From an uncultured Cellvibrio sp. (GTDB lineage: Bacteria > Pseudomonadota > Gammaproteobacteria > Pseudomonadales > Cellvibrionaceae): a stretch of DNA of 10,845 bases. The position numbers were made by a program, and so were the translations under genes. The notes under the pieces are model-generated. The model searched no databases and had not been told where the DNA came from. It saw only the letters and a program-made list of their open reading frames with translations. Below, piece after piece: positions 1 through 7,427 of the stretch. The stretch covers positions 1 to 10,845 of the forward strand of contig CAMLRI010000029.1 of assembly GCA_946482385.1 (NCBI GenBank), given 5' to 3'. The stretch's first letter is position 1, and every line of letters starts with the position of its first letter.

Positions 1-72
1 ATAATCCAAGCAGAAAACTTGTAAATAACCCGAAAATCTATGTAACCATTTGCAATTATCCTATTTACCGGT
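1..72. other. AT-rich region downstream of the chemoreceptor gene
   Basis: This short AT-rich stretch follows the stop codon of the minus-strand chemoreceptor gene. I see no gene in it. There is no GC-rich hairpin followed by a T run on the minus strand, so no intrinsic terminator can be assigned. The only symmetry is a 7-bp AT-rich inverted repeat (GTAAATA at 21-27 and TATTTAC at 62-68) with a 34-nt spacer, too loose to be a convincing terminator. Confidence 0.5.
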
Positions 73-2082
73 TTAACCAATTTTGAACTGCAGGGTTTGC
101 TCCAACAGTTGGCTGGCACTCTGGCGCATATCCACGCTGTAGCTCAGGGTTTTTTGCACCTGCTCCAAAATATTTTCCGCCGAATCACTTAAATGCCGGG
201 TATTGCGCGACATCTGCTCCGCCACTGCCGCCTGTTGTTCAGCGGCTGTAGCGATTTGGGTGTTGAGATCGCGCAGCATTTCCACGTTCTGCACTATTTG
301 CTGCAAGGATTGCCCGGCACTGGCGGCGGTTTGCACCGATGCCTGGGCGCCATCGAAACTTTTTAAGATTATGTTCACCGCCGTTACCGCGCGCTGCTGC
401 AATTTTTCGATCACAGTTTTAATTTCGGCGGTGGAATCCTGGGTGCGTTTGGCGAGGGAGCGCACCTCGTCGGCCACTACCGCAAAGCCCCTGCCCTGTT
501 CACCGGCGCGCGCTGCTTCAATAGCGGCATTGAGTGCGAGTAAATTGGTTTGTTCGGCAATACTGCGGATTACCTCCAGCACTGTGCCTATATCCGCCAC
601 ATCGCCTTGCAACTGGGCGATGATGTCTTTGGCTTGGCCGACATCCCTGCCCAGGGCATTAATAGATGCTATGGCTTGCTCGACACAGGCCTGGCCATTA
701 AAAGCCGTATCGCGCGTAACCTCGGTGGCGGTGCTGGCGTCGACACAGGTGCGCGCCACATCGCGCACAGTGGCGGCCATTTGGGTCGCCGCCGATGCCG
801 CCTGTTGGGTTTGGCTGTTTTGTTGATCCAATTCGCCTTTGGTTTCATCGGTAACGGATTGCAGTTCCACCGATAATTTATTCACCTGGTTGGCCGAGTG
901 TTGGATGTTGTAAATCAAACTCGCCACCTGGTTGACCATGCTGGATAAATTGTTGGCCACCTCGCCCACCACATCGCGGCTTGCCACCTGGATTTGCCGG
1001 GCAAAATTGCCCTGTTTTAATTCCTGTGCTGCCTCGTTCATGGCCTCCACACTGGCATTGAGCGCACGCAGTATCCCCAACGCCAAATAGCAGCCTAATA
1101 AAATACACACCAGGGAAAACGACAATATCCACCAGCGCGCCTGTTGTTCACTGGCGGCCTCAGCCCTGGCACGCTCCAGTAGGCGTTGGCTGGCTTGTTT
1201 ATCCATATCGGCGACGGCGGCAATAGCTTGGGTAGCCCGCGCAAAAAAAGCGGCGCTATCGATTTGCAACTGCTCGGCTTGCAGCACCTGGCGATTTAAT
1301 AGATCGTCGAAACCGGCCAACTCCTGCTCCACCTGCTGTACCGATTGCGCTAACTGCTTTTTGGTGGGGGCATGGTTATTGATAAATTCCATCGCCAACT
1401 GCACCTCGGCGGTGCTGCGCACCAAACCAAATTGCATACCCACCAAAGTGGCGCGCTCGGCTGTACTGAGTTGTTGATCGACTAATGCGCCAGCGCCACG
1501 GCCGCGCAACTGCCCCAGTAACTCTTGCAATTGCGGAATTTGAAAGAGCACCAGTTGGCTCAAATAATATTCAGTGCGGTTTTTTTGCAGCTCTATGTTG
1601 TAGTGATCTACCAATAGGCTGAGCAAGCGCTGCATGCGGGCGATCAATTGGGTGTGGTCGACAAAGCTTTTGGCCGGGTTGCGCTCAATTTGCGCGCGCT
1701 GCAATTTTTGCCAGTGGCTTTCCAGTGCTGAAAATTCCTGGGCTATGGCCTTGGGCAATTGCGGTGCCAGGGATTGCCACTGCTGTTTTACCTGGGTGGC
1801 TATAGCATCCAGATCGGTCGCGCGGCTTTCATCGCCCCCCAGGTATTGCGCCATGGTGCCGCGATGGCGCGCCAGATTGAGCATGAGTGGTTTTAATTCC
1901 AACGCAAGCACCACCCCCTGCTCTACCTGTTCAGCCGCCGCTATGGCCTGGCTGCTGGCATGTAACTGTTTGGATAGCAGCCACAAAAAAGGCAGCAAAA
2001 AAATCAGCGCAATACAAAATAATTTGCTGGTAAAAGACAAACGGTTTGCAAGGGCGATTGCGGGGGCGAGTAAACCGGCCAT
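73..2082 (-). CDS. Methyl-accepting chemotaxis protein (transmembrane chemoreceptor)
   Basis: A 669-residue inner-membrane chemoreceptor that should relay an extracytoplasmic signal to CheA/CheW and so bias flagellar rotation or another Che output. A first membrane helix lies at about 21-37 and a second at about 317-337. The roughly 280 residues between them are predicted helical, Gln/Leu/Ala-rich and without cysteines, suggesting a long helical-bundle sensor. Two Arg-Gly patches (RHRG near 72-75, RGRGAG near 193-198) recall NIT-like sensor bundles, but I cannot assign the family or ligand. A HAMP linker follows (about 338-390), then the coiled-coil signalling domain. The highly conserved hairpin tip is at about 505-545, including [20 protein letters not shown] and the [12 protein letters not shown] motif. 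Gln/Ala-rich stretches near 423-440 and 613-625 are candidate methylation helices. The C-terminus (LQFKIG) has no NWETF-type pentapeptide for CheR/CheB tethering. The start is fixed by AAGGAG five bases upstream. Confidence 0.95.
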   Translation of the reverse strand: MAGLLAPAIALANRLSFTSKLFCIALIFLLPFLWLLSKQLHASSQAIAAAEQVEQGVVLALELKPLMLNLARHRGTMAQYLGGDESRATDLDAIATQVKQQWQSLAPQLPKAIAQEFSALESHWQKLQRAQIERNPAKSFVDHTQLIARMQRLLSLLVDHYNIELQKNRTEYYLSQLVLFQIPQLQELLGQLRGRGAGALVDQQLSTAERATLVGMQFGLVRSTAEVQLAMEFINNHAPTKKQLAQSVQQVEQELAGFDDLLNRQVLQAEQLQIDSAAFFARATQAIAAVADMDKQASQRLLERARAEAASEQQARWWILSFSLVCILLGCYLALGILRALNASVEAMNEAAQELKQGNFARQIQVASRDVVGEVANNLSSMVNQVASLIYNIQHSANQVNKLSVELQSVTDETKGELDQQNSQTQQAASAATQMAATVRDVARTCVDASTATEVTRDTAFNGQACVEQAIASINALGRDVGQAKDIIAQLQGDVADIGTVLEVIRSIAEQTNLLALNAAIEAARAGEQGRGFAVVADEVRSLAKRTQDSTAEIKTVIEKLQQRAVTAVNIILKSFDGAQASVQTAASAGQSLQQIVQNVEMLRDLNTQIATAAEQQAAVAEQMSRNTRHLSDSAENILEQVQKTLSYSVDMRQSASQLLEQTLQFKIG

Positions 2083-2087
2083 AACTA

Positions 2088-2093
2088 CTCCTT
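2088..2093 (-). promoter_or_regulatory. Shine-Dalgarno of the chemoreceptor gene
   Basis: On the minus strand AAGGAG lies five bases before the ATG at 2082-2080. This is a near-ideal ribosome binding site and it settles the start of the chemoreceptor. Confidence 0.85.
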
Positions 2094-2118
2094 ATGACAA
2101 AAAATGCTCTCCACAAAG

Positions 2119-2124
2119 ATTGTA
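2119..2124 (-). promoter_or_regulatory. Candidate -10 box for the chemoreceptor gene
   Basis: The minus strand reads TACAAT here, five of six matches to the sigma-70 -10 consensus. It would give a leader of about 30 nt before the ATG at 2082. The -35 position is poor (about GCTGCA at 17-nt spacing), so activation from upstream, or another sigma factor, would be needed. I looked for a FliA-type motif (TAAA then GCCGATAA) and did not see one. Low confidence. Confidence 0.25.
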
Positions 2125-2158
2125 AAAAGCAAAATAGAAAATGCAGCCTAAAAATGAT

Positions 2159-2171
2159 TGGCAGGCTGCCA
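2159..2171. repeat. 13-bp dyad (6+1+6) next to the tandem repeats
   Basis: TGGCAG-G-CTGCCA is a perfect inverted repeat with a one-base centre and overlaps the first tandem repeat by three bases. It could be an operator. Read as minus-strand RNA it allows only a 4-bp stem (UGGC/GCCA) with a 5-nt loop, followed within a few bases by ATCATTTTT, so it is at best a weak terminator for gdhB. Confidence 0.5.
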
Positions 2172-2222
2172 GGTAACCTCTGATAACCAGGCAACCTCTG
2201 ATAACCAGGCGACCTCTGATAA
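2169..2222. repeat. Three tandem 18-bp repeats
   Basis: Three adjacent units at 2169-2186, 2187-2204 and 2205-2222 share the plus-strand consensus CCAGGYRACCTCTGATAA. They differ only at two adjacent positions (GTA, GCA, GCG in order). They lie 87-140 nt upstream of the chemoreceptor ATG and upstream of its candidate -10 box. They may be a binding array for a regulator of the chemoreceptor gene or a simple slippage-generated microduplication. The unit length is a multiple of three, so any frame across it encodes a six-residue peptide repeat. Confidence 0.9.
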
Positions 2223-2289
2223 ATAGTCACAGGGACAGTGAGCACACCCAGCTAAGGCTAGCCTAAAGGCTTGGCCGCGCAAGGATGGC

Positions 2290-5200
2290 TTAGCTATTTG
2301 CCTCGCAATGCTGGCTGGCTTGCGCCAGATCAAGTAAATCGCGCAGGGCGACAGAGAAGATGGCGAAGTCCGGGCTGTTGAGCGCCTGCAACTCGGCGCG
2401 CATTTGTTGCCAGCGCGCCAGCAATAAACTGTGCTGGTCGCTCCAGCGCTGTAACAATTGCTCCGCTTGGGCGGCGCTGGCCTGGAGCGGCGCCTCGCCG
2501 TAGCGCAGCAGCGCAATGCTCAGGCTGCGCAGTTGCGATTCCAGGTCGCTGAGGTAGGCCTCCCGCGCCATGGCCTGCCACACGTTATCCACCGCCAGGT
2601 TGGCAATTTGCGCATAAAACCAGGGCAGGCCAAGGTAATTACCCAAGGCAAAATACACATGGGCCATTAACCCCAAATCCTCGCCGGCGGTACGCGCCGC
2701 ATCCACCACACTCAGGCCGGAATATAAATCCGCCGGTTGTGCCAGGCGCAACACCAGGGGTTCCGGCAAACCAATCGCCGTTAGCGCGGCGCAGGATTGC
2801 TGCCACTCTTGCAGGGCATCCTCGCGCAATAATTCCGGCAGCAGTTGCGCCAGTTGCGCCAGGGCCGGGGCGAAATAAGCGACCTCGCTGGCAGGATTTA
2901 ATTGGCTGCGGCGATTGCGCAAAAACCAGCGGGTAGCGCGGCGGACTTTGCGCACCATGGCGCTGATAAGTGCTACCTGCTGTTCGGCAGGCAGGGCGTC
3001 GGGCATGGTTTCCAGTGCGCACCAAAATGCTTCCAGCGCATAGCTATCGCGCGCGATCACATAAGCCTTGGCGATATCGGCCAAACTGGCGCCGGTGGAT
3101 TCCTGCAACCGCTGGGCAAAACTAATGCCCATGCTATTGACCATATCGTTGGCCAATTGGGTGGCGAGTATGGCGTGGCGCAAACGATGTTGGCGCACAG
3201 GTGTAGCAAAGCGTTCGCACATCGCCTTGGGAAAAGCGCTGTCGATAAAACTGCCGAGGTATTCTTCATCGGCCAAGGGCGCTTTGCTGAGTTCATCTTT
3301 TAGCAGCGCCTTGGCGTAGGAGATAAGCACCGCCAGCTCCGGGCGGGTTAAGCCCTTGCCTTTGGCCTGGCGCTCCAGCAGCACATCATCTTCCGGCAAA
3401 TATTCCAGGGCGCGGTTTAACCGCCCCTGGCTTTGCAAGGCCTGCATAAAGCGGCGATATTCCACCCCGCGCTTCAGGGCATCGTATTGCGCCATGCTAA
3501 TGGCCAGGGTTTGGCGGCGGTTGTTGTGCAGTACCAATTGCGCCACGTTGTCGGTCATTTCCAGCAGCAGTTGATTGCGCTGCTTGGTGGTGAGGTCGCC
3601 CTGCTCTACCAATTCATTCAATAAAATTTTGATATTCACTTCGTGGTCGGAGCAGTCGACGCCGCCGGCGTTGTCGATAAAATCAGTATTGCAGGCGCCG
3701 CCCTGTAAACAATATTCCACCCGTCCGCGCTGGGTCATGCCTAGGTTGCCGCCCTCGCCAAATACTTTGCAGCGCAATTGGTTGCCGTTAACGCGCAGGC
3801 TGTCGTTGGCTTTGTCGCCAACATCGCTGTGGTTTTCGCTGCTGGCTTTTACATAGGTGCCTATACCGCCATTCCAAATTAAATCCACCGGCGCTTGCAG
3901 CAGCGCGTGAATCAATTCATTGGGCGCTAATTTTTCCGCGCTCACCTGCAACAACTGGCGCACCGGCTCGCTCAGGGGAATCCATTTGGCGCTGCGGTTA
4001 AATACCCCGCCGCCGGCGCTGATGAATTGCTTGTCGTAATCGGCCCAGGTGGTTTTGGGTGTGCTAAACAAACGCTGCCGCTCGGCAAAACTGCTGTCCG
4101 GGTCGGGGTTGGGATCGAGAAAAATATGTTGATGGTTAAAGGCCGCCACCAGTTTGATCGCACGCGATAAAAGCATGCCATTGCCAAACACATCGCCGGC
4201 CATATCGCCTATGCCCAACACACTGACCGCCTGGCTCTGCACGTCGATATTCATTTCGCGGAAGTGGCGCTGCACAGAAATCCAGGCGCCGCGCGCAGTA
4301 ATGCCCATGCCTTTGTGGTCGTAACCCTGGCTGCCGCCAGAGGCAAAGGCATCGCCCAGCCAATGGTTGTATTCAGCGGAAATCTGGTTGGCGATATCGG
4401 AAAAACTCGCCGTGCCTTTATCGGCCGCCACAACCAAATAGGGATCGGGCTCGTCGTAGGCCACCAGTTGCGGCGGCGCGCACAATTCGCCCTGGCGATA
4501 ATTGTCGGTAAGGTCGAGCAGGCCGCGGATCATGGTTTGATAACAGCGGATGGCTTCGGCCTGGGCCTGCTCGCGGCTGGCACCGGCGGGCATTTGCTTG
4601 CACACAAACCCGCCCTTGGCACCGCTGGGGACTATGACTGCATTTTTTACCTGCTGGGCTTTTACCAGGCCGAGCACTTCGGTGCGGTAATCCTGCAAGC
4701 GGTCGGACCAGCGCAAGCCGCCGCGCGCCACTTTGCTGGTGCGCAGGTGCACGGCTTCCATGTGCGCCGCAAACACAAAAATTTCGAACAGCGGGCGCGG
4801 CTCGGGAATATCGGCAATTTGCCGCGGGCTGAATTTAAAAGCGATATAGGGTTTGGCTTGGCCATCGCCCCCGCGCTGGAAAAAATTGCTGCGCAGGGTG
4901 TTTTCCATCAGCAGCAAATAGCGGCGCAGTATGCGGTCTTCATTCAGGTTTTCCACCTGGTCGAGCGCTAGCAAAATGCGCTGGCGTAATTCCTCCAGCA
5001 GCGCGCTGCGCACATTTGCGGTTAATGCCGGATCAAACTTGGCAACAAAAAATTGCACCAATAACTGCGCCAAAGGCAATTGCTGCTGCAAGGTGGCAGC
5101 AATATAGGATTCGGCAAAGGGGAACAGGGTTTGGTGCATGTAACTGGCGTAGGCGCGCAGCACCGCTACCAGGCGCCAATCCAACTGGGCCTGGGCCACC

Positions 5201-7179
5201 AGTTTATTAAAGGCATCGTTGCTGGCCTGTTGCCGCCACACCGCAATAAATGCCGAGATCACCGGTTGGCGCAGGGCGGCTATATCCAGTGTTTGCCCGC
5301 TGGCCAGGACCAAGCGGAAATCGTGCAGCCATACGGATTCATTCGTCTGTGCCGCGCTGCGGGTAATTTCGTAAGAGCTTTCACTTTCCACGCGAAAGCC
5401 AAGGTTTTCCAGCACCGGAATCACATCCGATAGCGCCAGGCTGGTGGCGTAGTGAAACAACTTTAATTGGCACTGGTGCCCGGCCAGGCCCAGGGGTTGG
5501 TACAGGCTGAGGGCTATGCCCTGGTCGGCGCTGAGGCCCTGGAGTATTTGCAGATCCTGCACCGCGACCCGCGCATCAAACGCCTCCTGGTAACTGCTGG
5601 AAAACCCCTGGCGATAGCTGCGCCACAATTGCATGCCCTGCTCTTCGCCCTGGGCTTCCAGCAGTGCGCTGTGCAGGTGTTCATCCCAGGAGCGGGTGAT
5701 ATTAACTATGCCTGCTTCCAGCGCCGCCACATCCAGATCCGGCGCCGGCAAGCCCTCCACGTTAAATACCAGGTAGACCCGCGCCAGCACCGATTCCGAT
5801 AAATAACTGTTGAATTCGCAATCGCGGCTACCCAGGGCCTTGCCCAACAATTCCTGGATTTGCAGGCGAATACGGGTAGAAAAATTATCGCGCGGCACAT
5901 ACACCAAAAAATTCACAAACTTGCCAAAGGGATCGCGCCGCATTAACAGCCGCACCATAGCGCGCTCGTTAATTTGCGCCACGGCGGTGAGGGTTTCGTG
6001 CAACTCGGTGCTGCTGCTGAGGAACAGCTCGTTGCGCGGAAAAGTTTCCAGCAGGCGGCGAAAATTTTTGCCGTCGTGGGTTTGTTTATCCAGGCCACTC
6101 AATTCAAATACCTTGGCGACCTTGGTGCGAATTAGCGGAATTTGCCAGGGGCTGAGCAGATAGGCTTCGGAGGTGTAAAGCCCGAGGATGCGCGCCTCGC
6201 CGATCACCTGGCCCTGGGCATTAAAACGTTTCACCACCAGGTAATCGGCATAGGCAGAGCGGTGGATGCGCGCGCGCAGGGAGGATTTGGAAAAGGCGAT
6301 CACCTGGGGCACCAGATAAAAACGCGCCATGCCCTCGTTGAATTGGTCTTCCGCCAATTCGTGGGGCACTGGCTCGCGCCGTGCAAACAGGCCCAGGCGC
6401 GCGCTTAAATCCTCGCGCAAATAGCGGCGCCCATCGCGCTCGCCAAAATCGTAGTGGCGATAGCCGAGAAAGGTGAAATGGTTGTCTGCCAACCATTCAA
6501 TAAATTCACAGGTTTCTTCCACTGCCGCTGCCGCTGGAACATCGCGCTGCTGGCGCAGCATCTGAACCAATTGCAGGGCTTGGTCGCGCATGGCCGGGTA
6601 ATCGCGCACCACCTGTTCCAGCTCGGCGAACACATCGGCCAGGCCGGCGCGGATTTGCGCCAAATCCTCGGCGCCGCTGTGCAGGCTAATTTCCATCACT
6701 ACCAGGGCTTCTGCATGGCTGGCGGCGCTGGCGCCCTCGCGCTCGCCCAGGCTGAGCAGCTCATGGGCAGCATTGCGCTCCACCGCCATCACCGTGCTTT
6801 TTAGCGCGTAGATGGCGATGTTGCGCCGGTTGAGTTCGATGCGGATGGAATCCACCAAAAAGGGCATGTCCTTTTGCAGCACCATTAATACCGTGTGGCC
6901 GCACAGCCAGCCGTGCTCGGCCAGGTTGGGGTTGTAGAGTTGGATTTTGGGGGCACCGCCGTCGAACACCTGCATAAAACGCCAGGCCTGGTAGAGGGAG
7001 CCAAACACATCCATCAGGCTGCGGCCGCGCAATTCCTCCAATGGGTAGTGGGCAAAATAGCGCTGCGCCAGTTGCAGCAGTTGCGCCAGCGGTTGCCCCT
7101 GCAGGTGCTGCTGGGCATAGTCGCTAAACACTGGCCAAAACTCGTCGAGGTGTTGGCTGCTTACCAGGGGATTATTCAT
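2290..7179 (-). CDS. gdhB: NAD-specific glutamate dehydrogenase, large (about 180 kDa) class
   Basis: This 1629-residue cytosolic enzyme oxidatively deaminates L-glutamate with NAD+ to 2-oxoglutarate, ammonium and NADH, linking amino-acid catabolism to the TCA cycle. The length fits the large bacterial GDH class, about 1600 residues as in Pseudomonas GdhB. The first 700 or so residues are the regulatory ACT-like and helical region, the central part is catalytic and the last 350 or so form the helical C-terminal domain. In the catalytic part RGGLRWSDR lies at 819-827 and PSGAKGGF at 851-858, where K855 aligns with the catalytic lysine of the GDH family. The dinucleotide-binding motif GIGDMAGDVFGNG is at 989-1001, NGGIGTY starts at 1103, and NTDFIDNAGG at 1164. 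All key residues are intact. The frame stays open upstream to a TTG at 7359, but the ATG at 7179 is preferred: GGGAG precedes it by six bases and the extension looks like untranslated leader. In characterised relatives the N-terminal region mediates allosteric control; that is family knowledge. Confidence 0.95.
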   Translation of the reverse strand: MNNPLVSSQHLDEFWPVFSDYAQQHLQGQPLAQLLQLAQRYFAHYPLEELRGRSLMDVFGSLYQAWRFMQVFDGGAPKIQLYNPNLAEHGWLCGHTVLMVLQKDMPFLVDSIRIELNRRNIAIYALKSTVMAVERNAAHELLSLGEREGASAASHAEALVVMEISLHSGAEDLAQIRAGLADVFAELEQVVRDYPAMRDQALQLVQMLRQQRDVPAAAAVEETCEFIEWLADNHFTFLGYRHYDFGERDGRRYLREDLSARLGLFARREPVPHELAEDQFNEGMARFYLVPQVIAFSKSSLRARIHRSAYADYLVVKRFNAQGQVIGEARILGLYTSEAYLLSPWQIPLIRTKVAKVFELSGLDKQTHDGKNFRRLLETFPRNELFLSSSTELHETLTAVAQINERAMVRLLMRRDPFGKFVNFLVYVPRDNFSTRIRLQIQELLGKALGSRDCEFNSYLSESVLARVYLVFNVEGLPAPDLDVAALEAGIVNITRSWDEHLHSALLEAQGEEQGMQLWRSYRQGFSSSYQEAFDARVAVQDLQILQGLSADQGIALSLYQPLGLAGHQCQLKLFHYATSLALSDVIPVLENLGFRVESESSYEITRSAAQTNESVWLHDFRLVLASGQTLDIAALRQPVISAFIAVWRQQASNDAFNKLVAQAQLDWRLVAVLRAYASYMHQTLFPFAESYIAATLQQQLPLAQLLVQFFVAKFDPALTANVRSALLEELRQRILLALDQVENLNEDRILRRYLLLMENTLRSNFFQRGGDGQAKPYIAFKFSPRQIADIPEPRPLFEIFVFAAHMEAVHLRTSKVARGGLRWSDRLQDYRTEVLGLVKAQQVKNAVIVPSGAKGGFVCKQMPAGASREQAQAEAIRCYQTMIRGLLDLTDNYRQGELCAPPQLVAYDEPDPYLVVAADKGTASFSDIANQISAEYNHWLGDAFASGGSQGYDHKGMGITARGAWISVQRHFREMNIDVQSQAVSVLGIGDMAGDVFGNGMLLSRAIKLVAAFNHQHIFLDPNPDPDSSFAERQRLFSTPKTTWADYDKQFISAGGGVFNRSAKWIPLSEPVRQLLQVSAEKLAPNELIHALLQAPVDLIWNGGIGTYVKASSENHSDVGDKANDSLRVNGNQLRCKVFGEGGNLGMTQRGRVEYCLQGGACNTDFIDNAGGVDCSDHEVNIKILLNELVEQGDLTTKQRNQLLLEMTDNVAQLVLHNNRRQTLAISMAQYDALKRGVEYRRFMQALQSQGRLNRALEYLPEDDVLLERQAKGKGLTRPELAVLISYAKALLKDELSKAPLADEEYLGSFIDSAFPKAMCERFATPVRQHRLRHAILATQLANDMVNSMGISFAQRLQESTGASLADIAKAYVIARDSYALEAFWCALETMPDALPAEQQVALISAMVRKVRRATRWFLRNRRSQLNPASEVAYFAPALAQLAQLLPELLREDALQEWQQSCAALTAIGLPEPLVLRLAQPADLYSGLSVVDAARTAGEDLGLMAHVYFALGNYLGLPWFYAQIANLAVDNVWQAMAREAYLSDLESQLRSLSIALLRYGEAPLQASAAQAEQLLQRWSDQHSLLLARWQQMRAELQALNSPDFAIFSVALRDLLDLAQASQHCEANS

Positions 7180-7185
7180 GGCCGG

Positions 7186-7190
7186 CTCCC
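7186..7190 (-). promoter_or_regulatory. Shine-Dalgarno that sets the gdhB start
   Basis: The minus strand reads GGGAG six bases before the ATG at 7179-7177. This supports that ATG over the in-frame TTG 180 bases further upstream. Confidence 0.7.
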
Positions 7191-7200
7191 GGGCTGTGGC

Positions 7201-7371
7201 TGGCGCTTGCGATTGGTGTTTCGCAAGGCGTTTATGGTTTAAGCCTAGCCCAAAAAACAGCCAATCCAGATTGAAAAAAGCCCGTAAACAGTTGAAATGC
7301 TTGGGAACCGACACCAGATAGGGCAGTCTATCCAGCGCTCTTGCGGTGCCGCTTGCCAATCGCCAGCGCCA
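7201..7371. repeat. Long-range inverted repeat (16 bp arms, one mismatch)
   Basis: TGGCGCTTGCGATTGG at 7201-7216 is matched in inverted orientation by CCAATCGCCAGCGCCA at 7356-7371, 15 of 16 positions, with a 139-nt spacer. The left arm overlaps the 7-bp hairpin, so the two pairings would exclude each other in RNA. Its role is unknown. Confidence 0.55.
7206..7227 (-). repeat. Perfect 7-bp hairpin in the gdhB leader
   Basis: CTTGCGA (7206-7212) and TCGCAAG (7221-7227) are exact inverted repeats around an 8-nt loop. On the gdhB transcript the stem ends 26 nt before the ATG, upstream of the Shine-Dalgarno site. It could be a leader hairpin or an operator. No T run follows, so it is not an intrinsic terminator. 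Confidence 0.5.
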
Positions 7372-7383
7372 ATCCGTTTATAC

Positions 7384-7406
7384 CAGTGCCCCATATAACA
7401 GTGCCC
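7384..7406 (+). repeat. 8-bp direct repeat in the moxR leader
   Basis: CAGTGCCC occurs at 7384-7391 and again at 7399-7406, a 15-bp period. The TATAAC sequence, a possible -10 box, lies between and overlaps the edges of the copies. It could be a regulator site covering the promoter, or chance. Confidence 0.3.
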
Positions 7407-7414
7407 ATAAAAGA

Positions 7415-7419
7415 AAAGG
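7415..7419 (+). promoter_or_regulatory. Shine-Dalgarno that sets the moxR start
   Basis: AAAGG (part of AAAAGG) lies eight bases before the ATG at 7428. The alternative in-frame TTG at 7341 has no comparable site and would add 29 residues unlike the MoxR family. Confidence 0.6.
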
Positions 7420-7427
7420 TAGTTCCC

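Larger units (their letters stand above)
2083..2289. other. Intergenic region between gdhB and the chemoreceptor gene
   Basis: This 207-nt gap separates the gdhB stop from the chemoreceptor start; both genes are read on the minus strand. It holds the chemoreceptor Shine-Dalgarno site, a candidate -10 box, a 13-bp dyad (2159-2171), three 18-bp tandem repeats (2169-2222) and a perfect 10-bp palindrome AGGCTAGCCT (2255-2264). No strong intrinsic terminator for gdhB is visible. Short open frames across the repeats translate to simple repeated peptides, are poorly supported, and are not called as genes. Confidence 0.7.
7180..7427. promoter_or_regulatory. Divergent promoter region between gdhB and the moxR operon
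   Basis: This 248-nt region must carry the start signals for gdhB (minus) and for the moxR operon (plus). No consensus promoter stands out. Plus-strand candidates are TTGAAA (7292-7297) with a poor -10 (CAGATA, 7315-7320), and an isolated TATAAC (7394-7399) with no recognisable -35. On the minus strand TATAAA (7382-7377) resembles a -10 box but its -35 is weak. The region also holds four CCAATC/GATTGG hexamers (7211-7216, 7261-7266, 7356-7361, 7369-7374), a hairpin, a long-range inverted repeat and an 8-bp direct repeat. Both flanking coding frames stay open into it, which reflects composition and not longer proteins. Confidence 0.55.

Noticed and set aside
21..68. AT-rich inverted repeat (GTAAATA / TATTTAC) as a terminator after the chemoreceptor gene
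   Set aside because: The arms are only 7 bp, entirely weak in pairing apart from one C:G, separated by 34 nt, and not followed by a T run.
203..826. 207-codon plus-strand open frame inside the chemoreceptor gene
   Set aside because: It lies opposite the strongly conserved signalling domain, is Cys/Ala/Ser-rich, and has no family resemblance, so it is an antisense shadow.
1931..2245. Minus-strand frame encoding a YQRLPG repeat peptide through the 18-bp repeats
   Set aside because: The repeat peptide follows automatically from 18-bp tandem DNA repeats. The frame runs into the start of the chemoreceptor gene out of frame and lacks other coding evidence.
2255..2264. Palindrome AGGCTAGCCT as the gdhB terminator
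   Set aside because: It is a perfect 10-bp palindrome with no room for a loop and no T run after it; the overlapping GCCT-AA-AGGC symmetry also gives only a very short stem.
4264..4971. 235-codon plus-strand open frame inside gdhB
   Set aside because: It overlaps the conserved catalytic region of gdhB in antisense and has no recognisable motif; it is a compositional shadow.
7180..7359. 60-residue N-terminal extension of gdhB from a TTG
   Set aside because: The ATG at 7179 has a good Shine-Dalgarno site and matches the usual family length; the extension overlaps leader symmetries and does not look like the family's N-terminus.
7341..7427. 29-residue N-terminal extension of moxR from a TTG
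   Set aside because: The ATG at 7428 has a Shine-Dalgarno match and gives a normal MoxR length.
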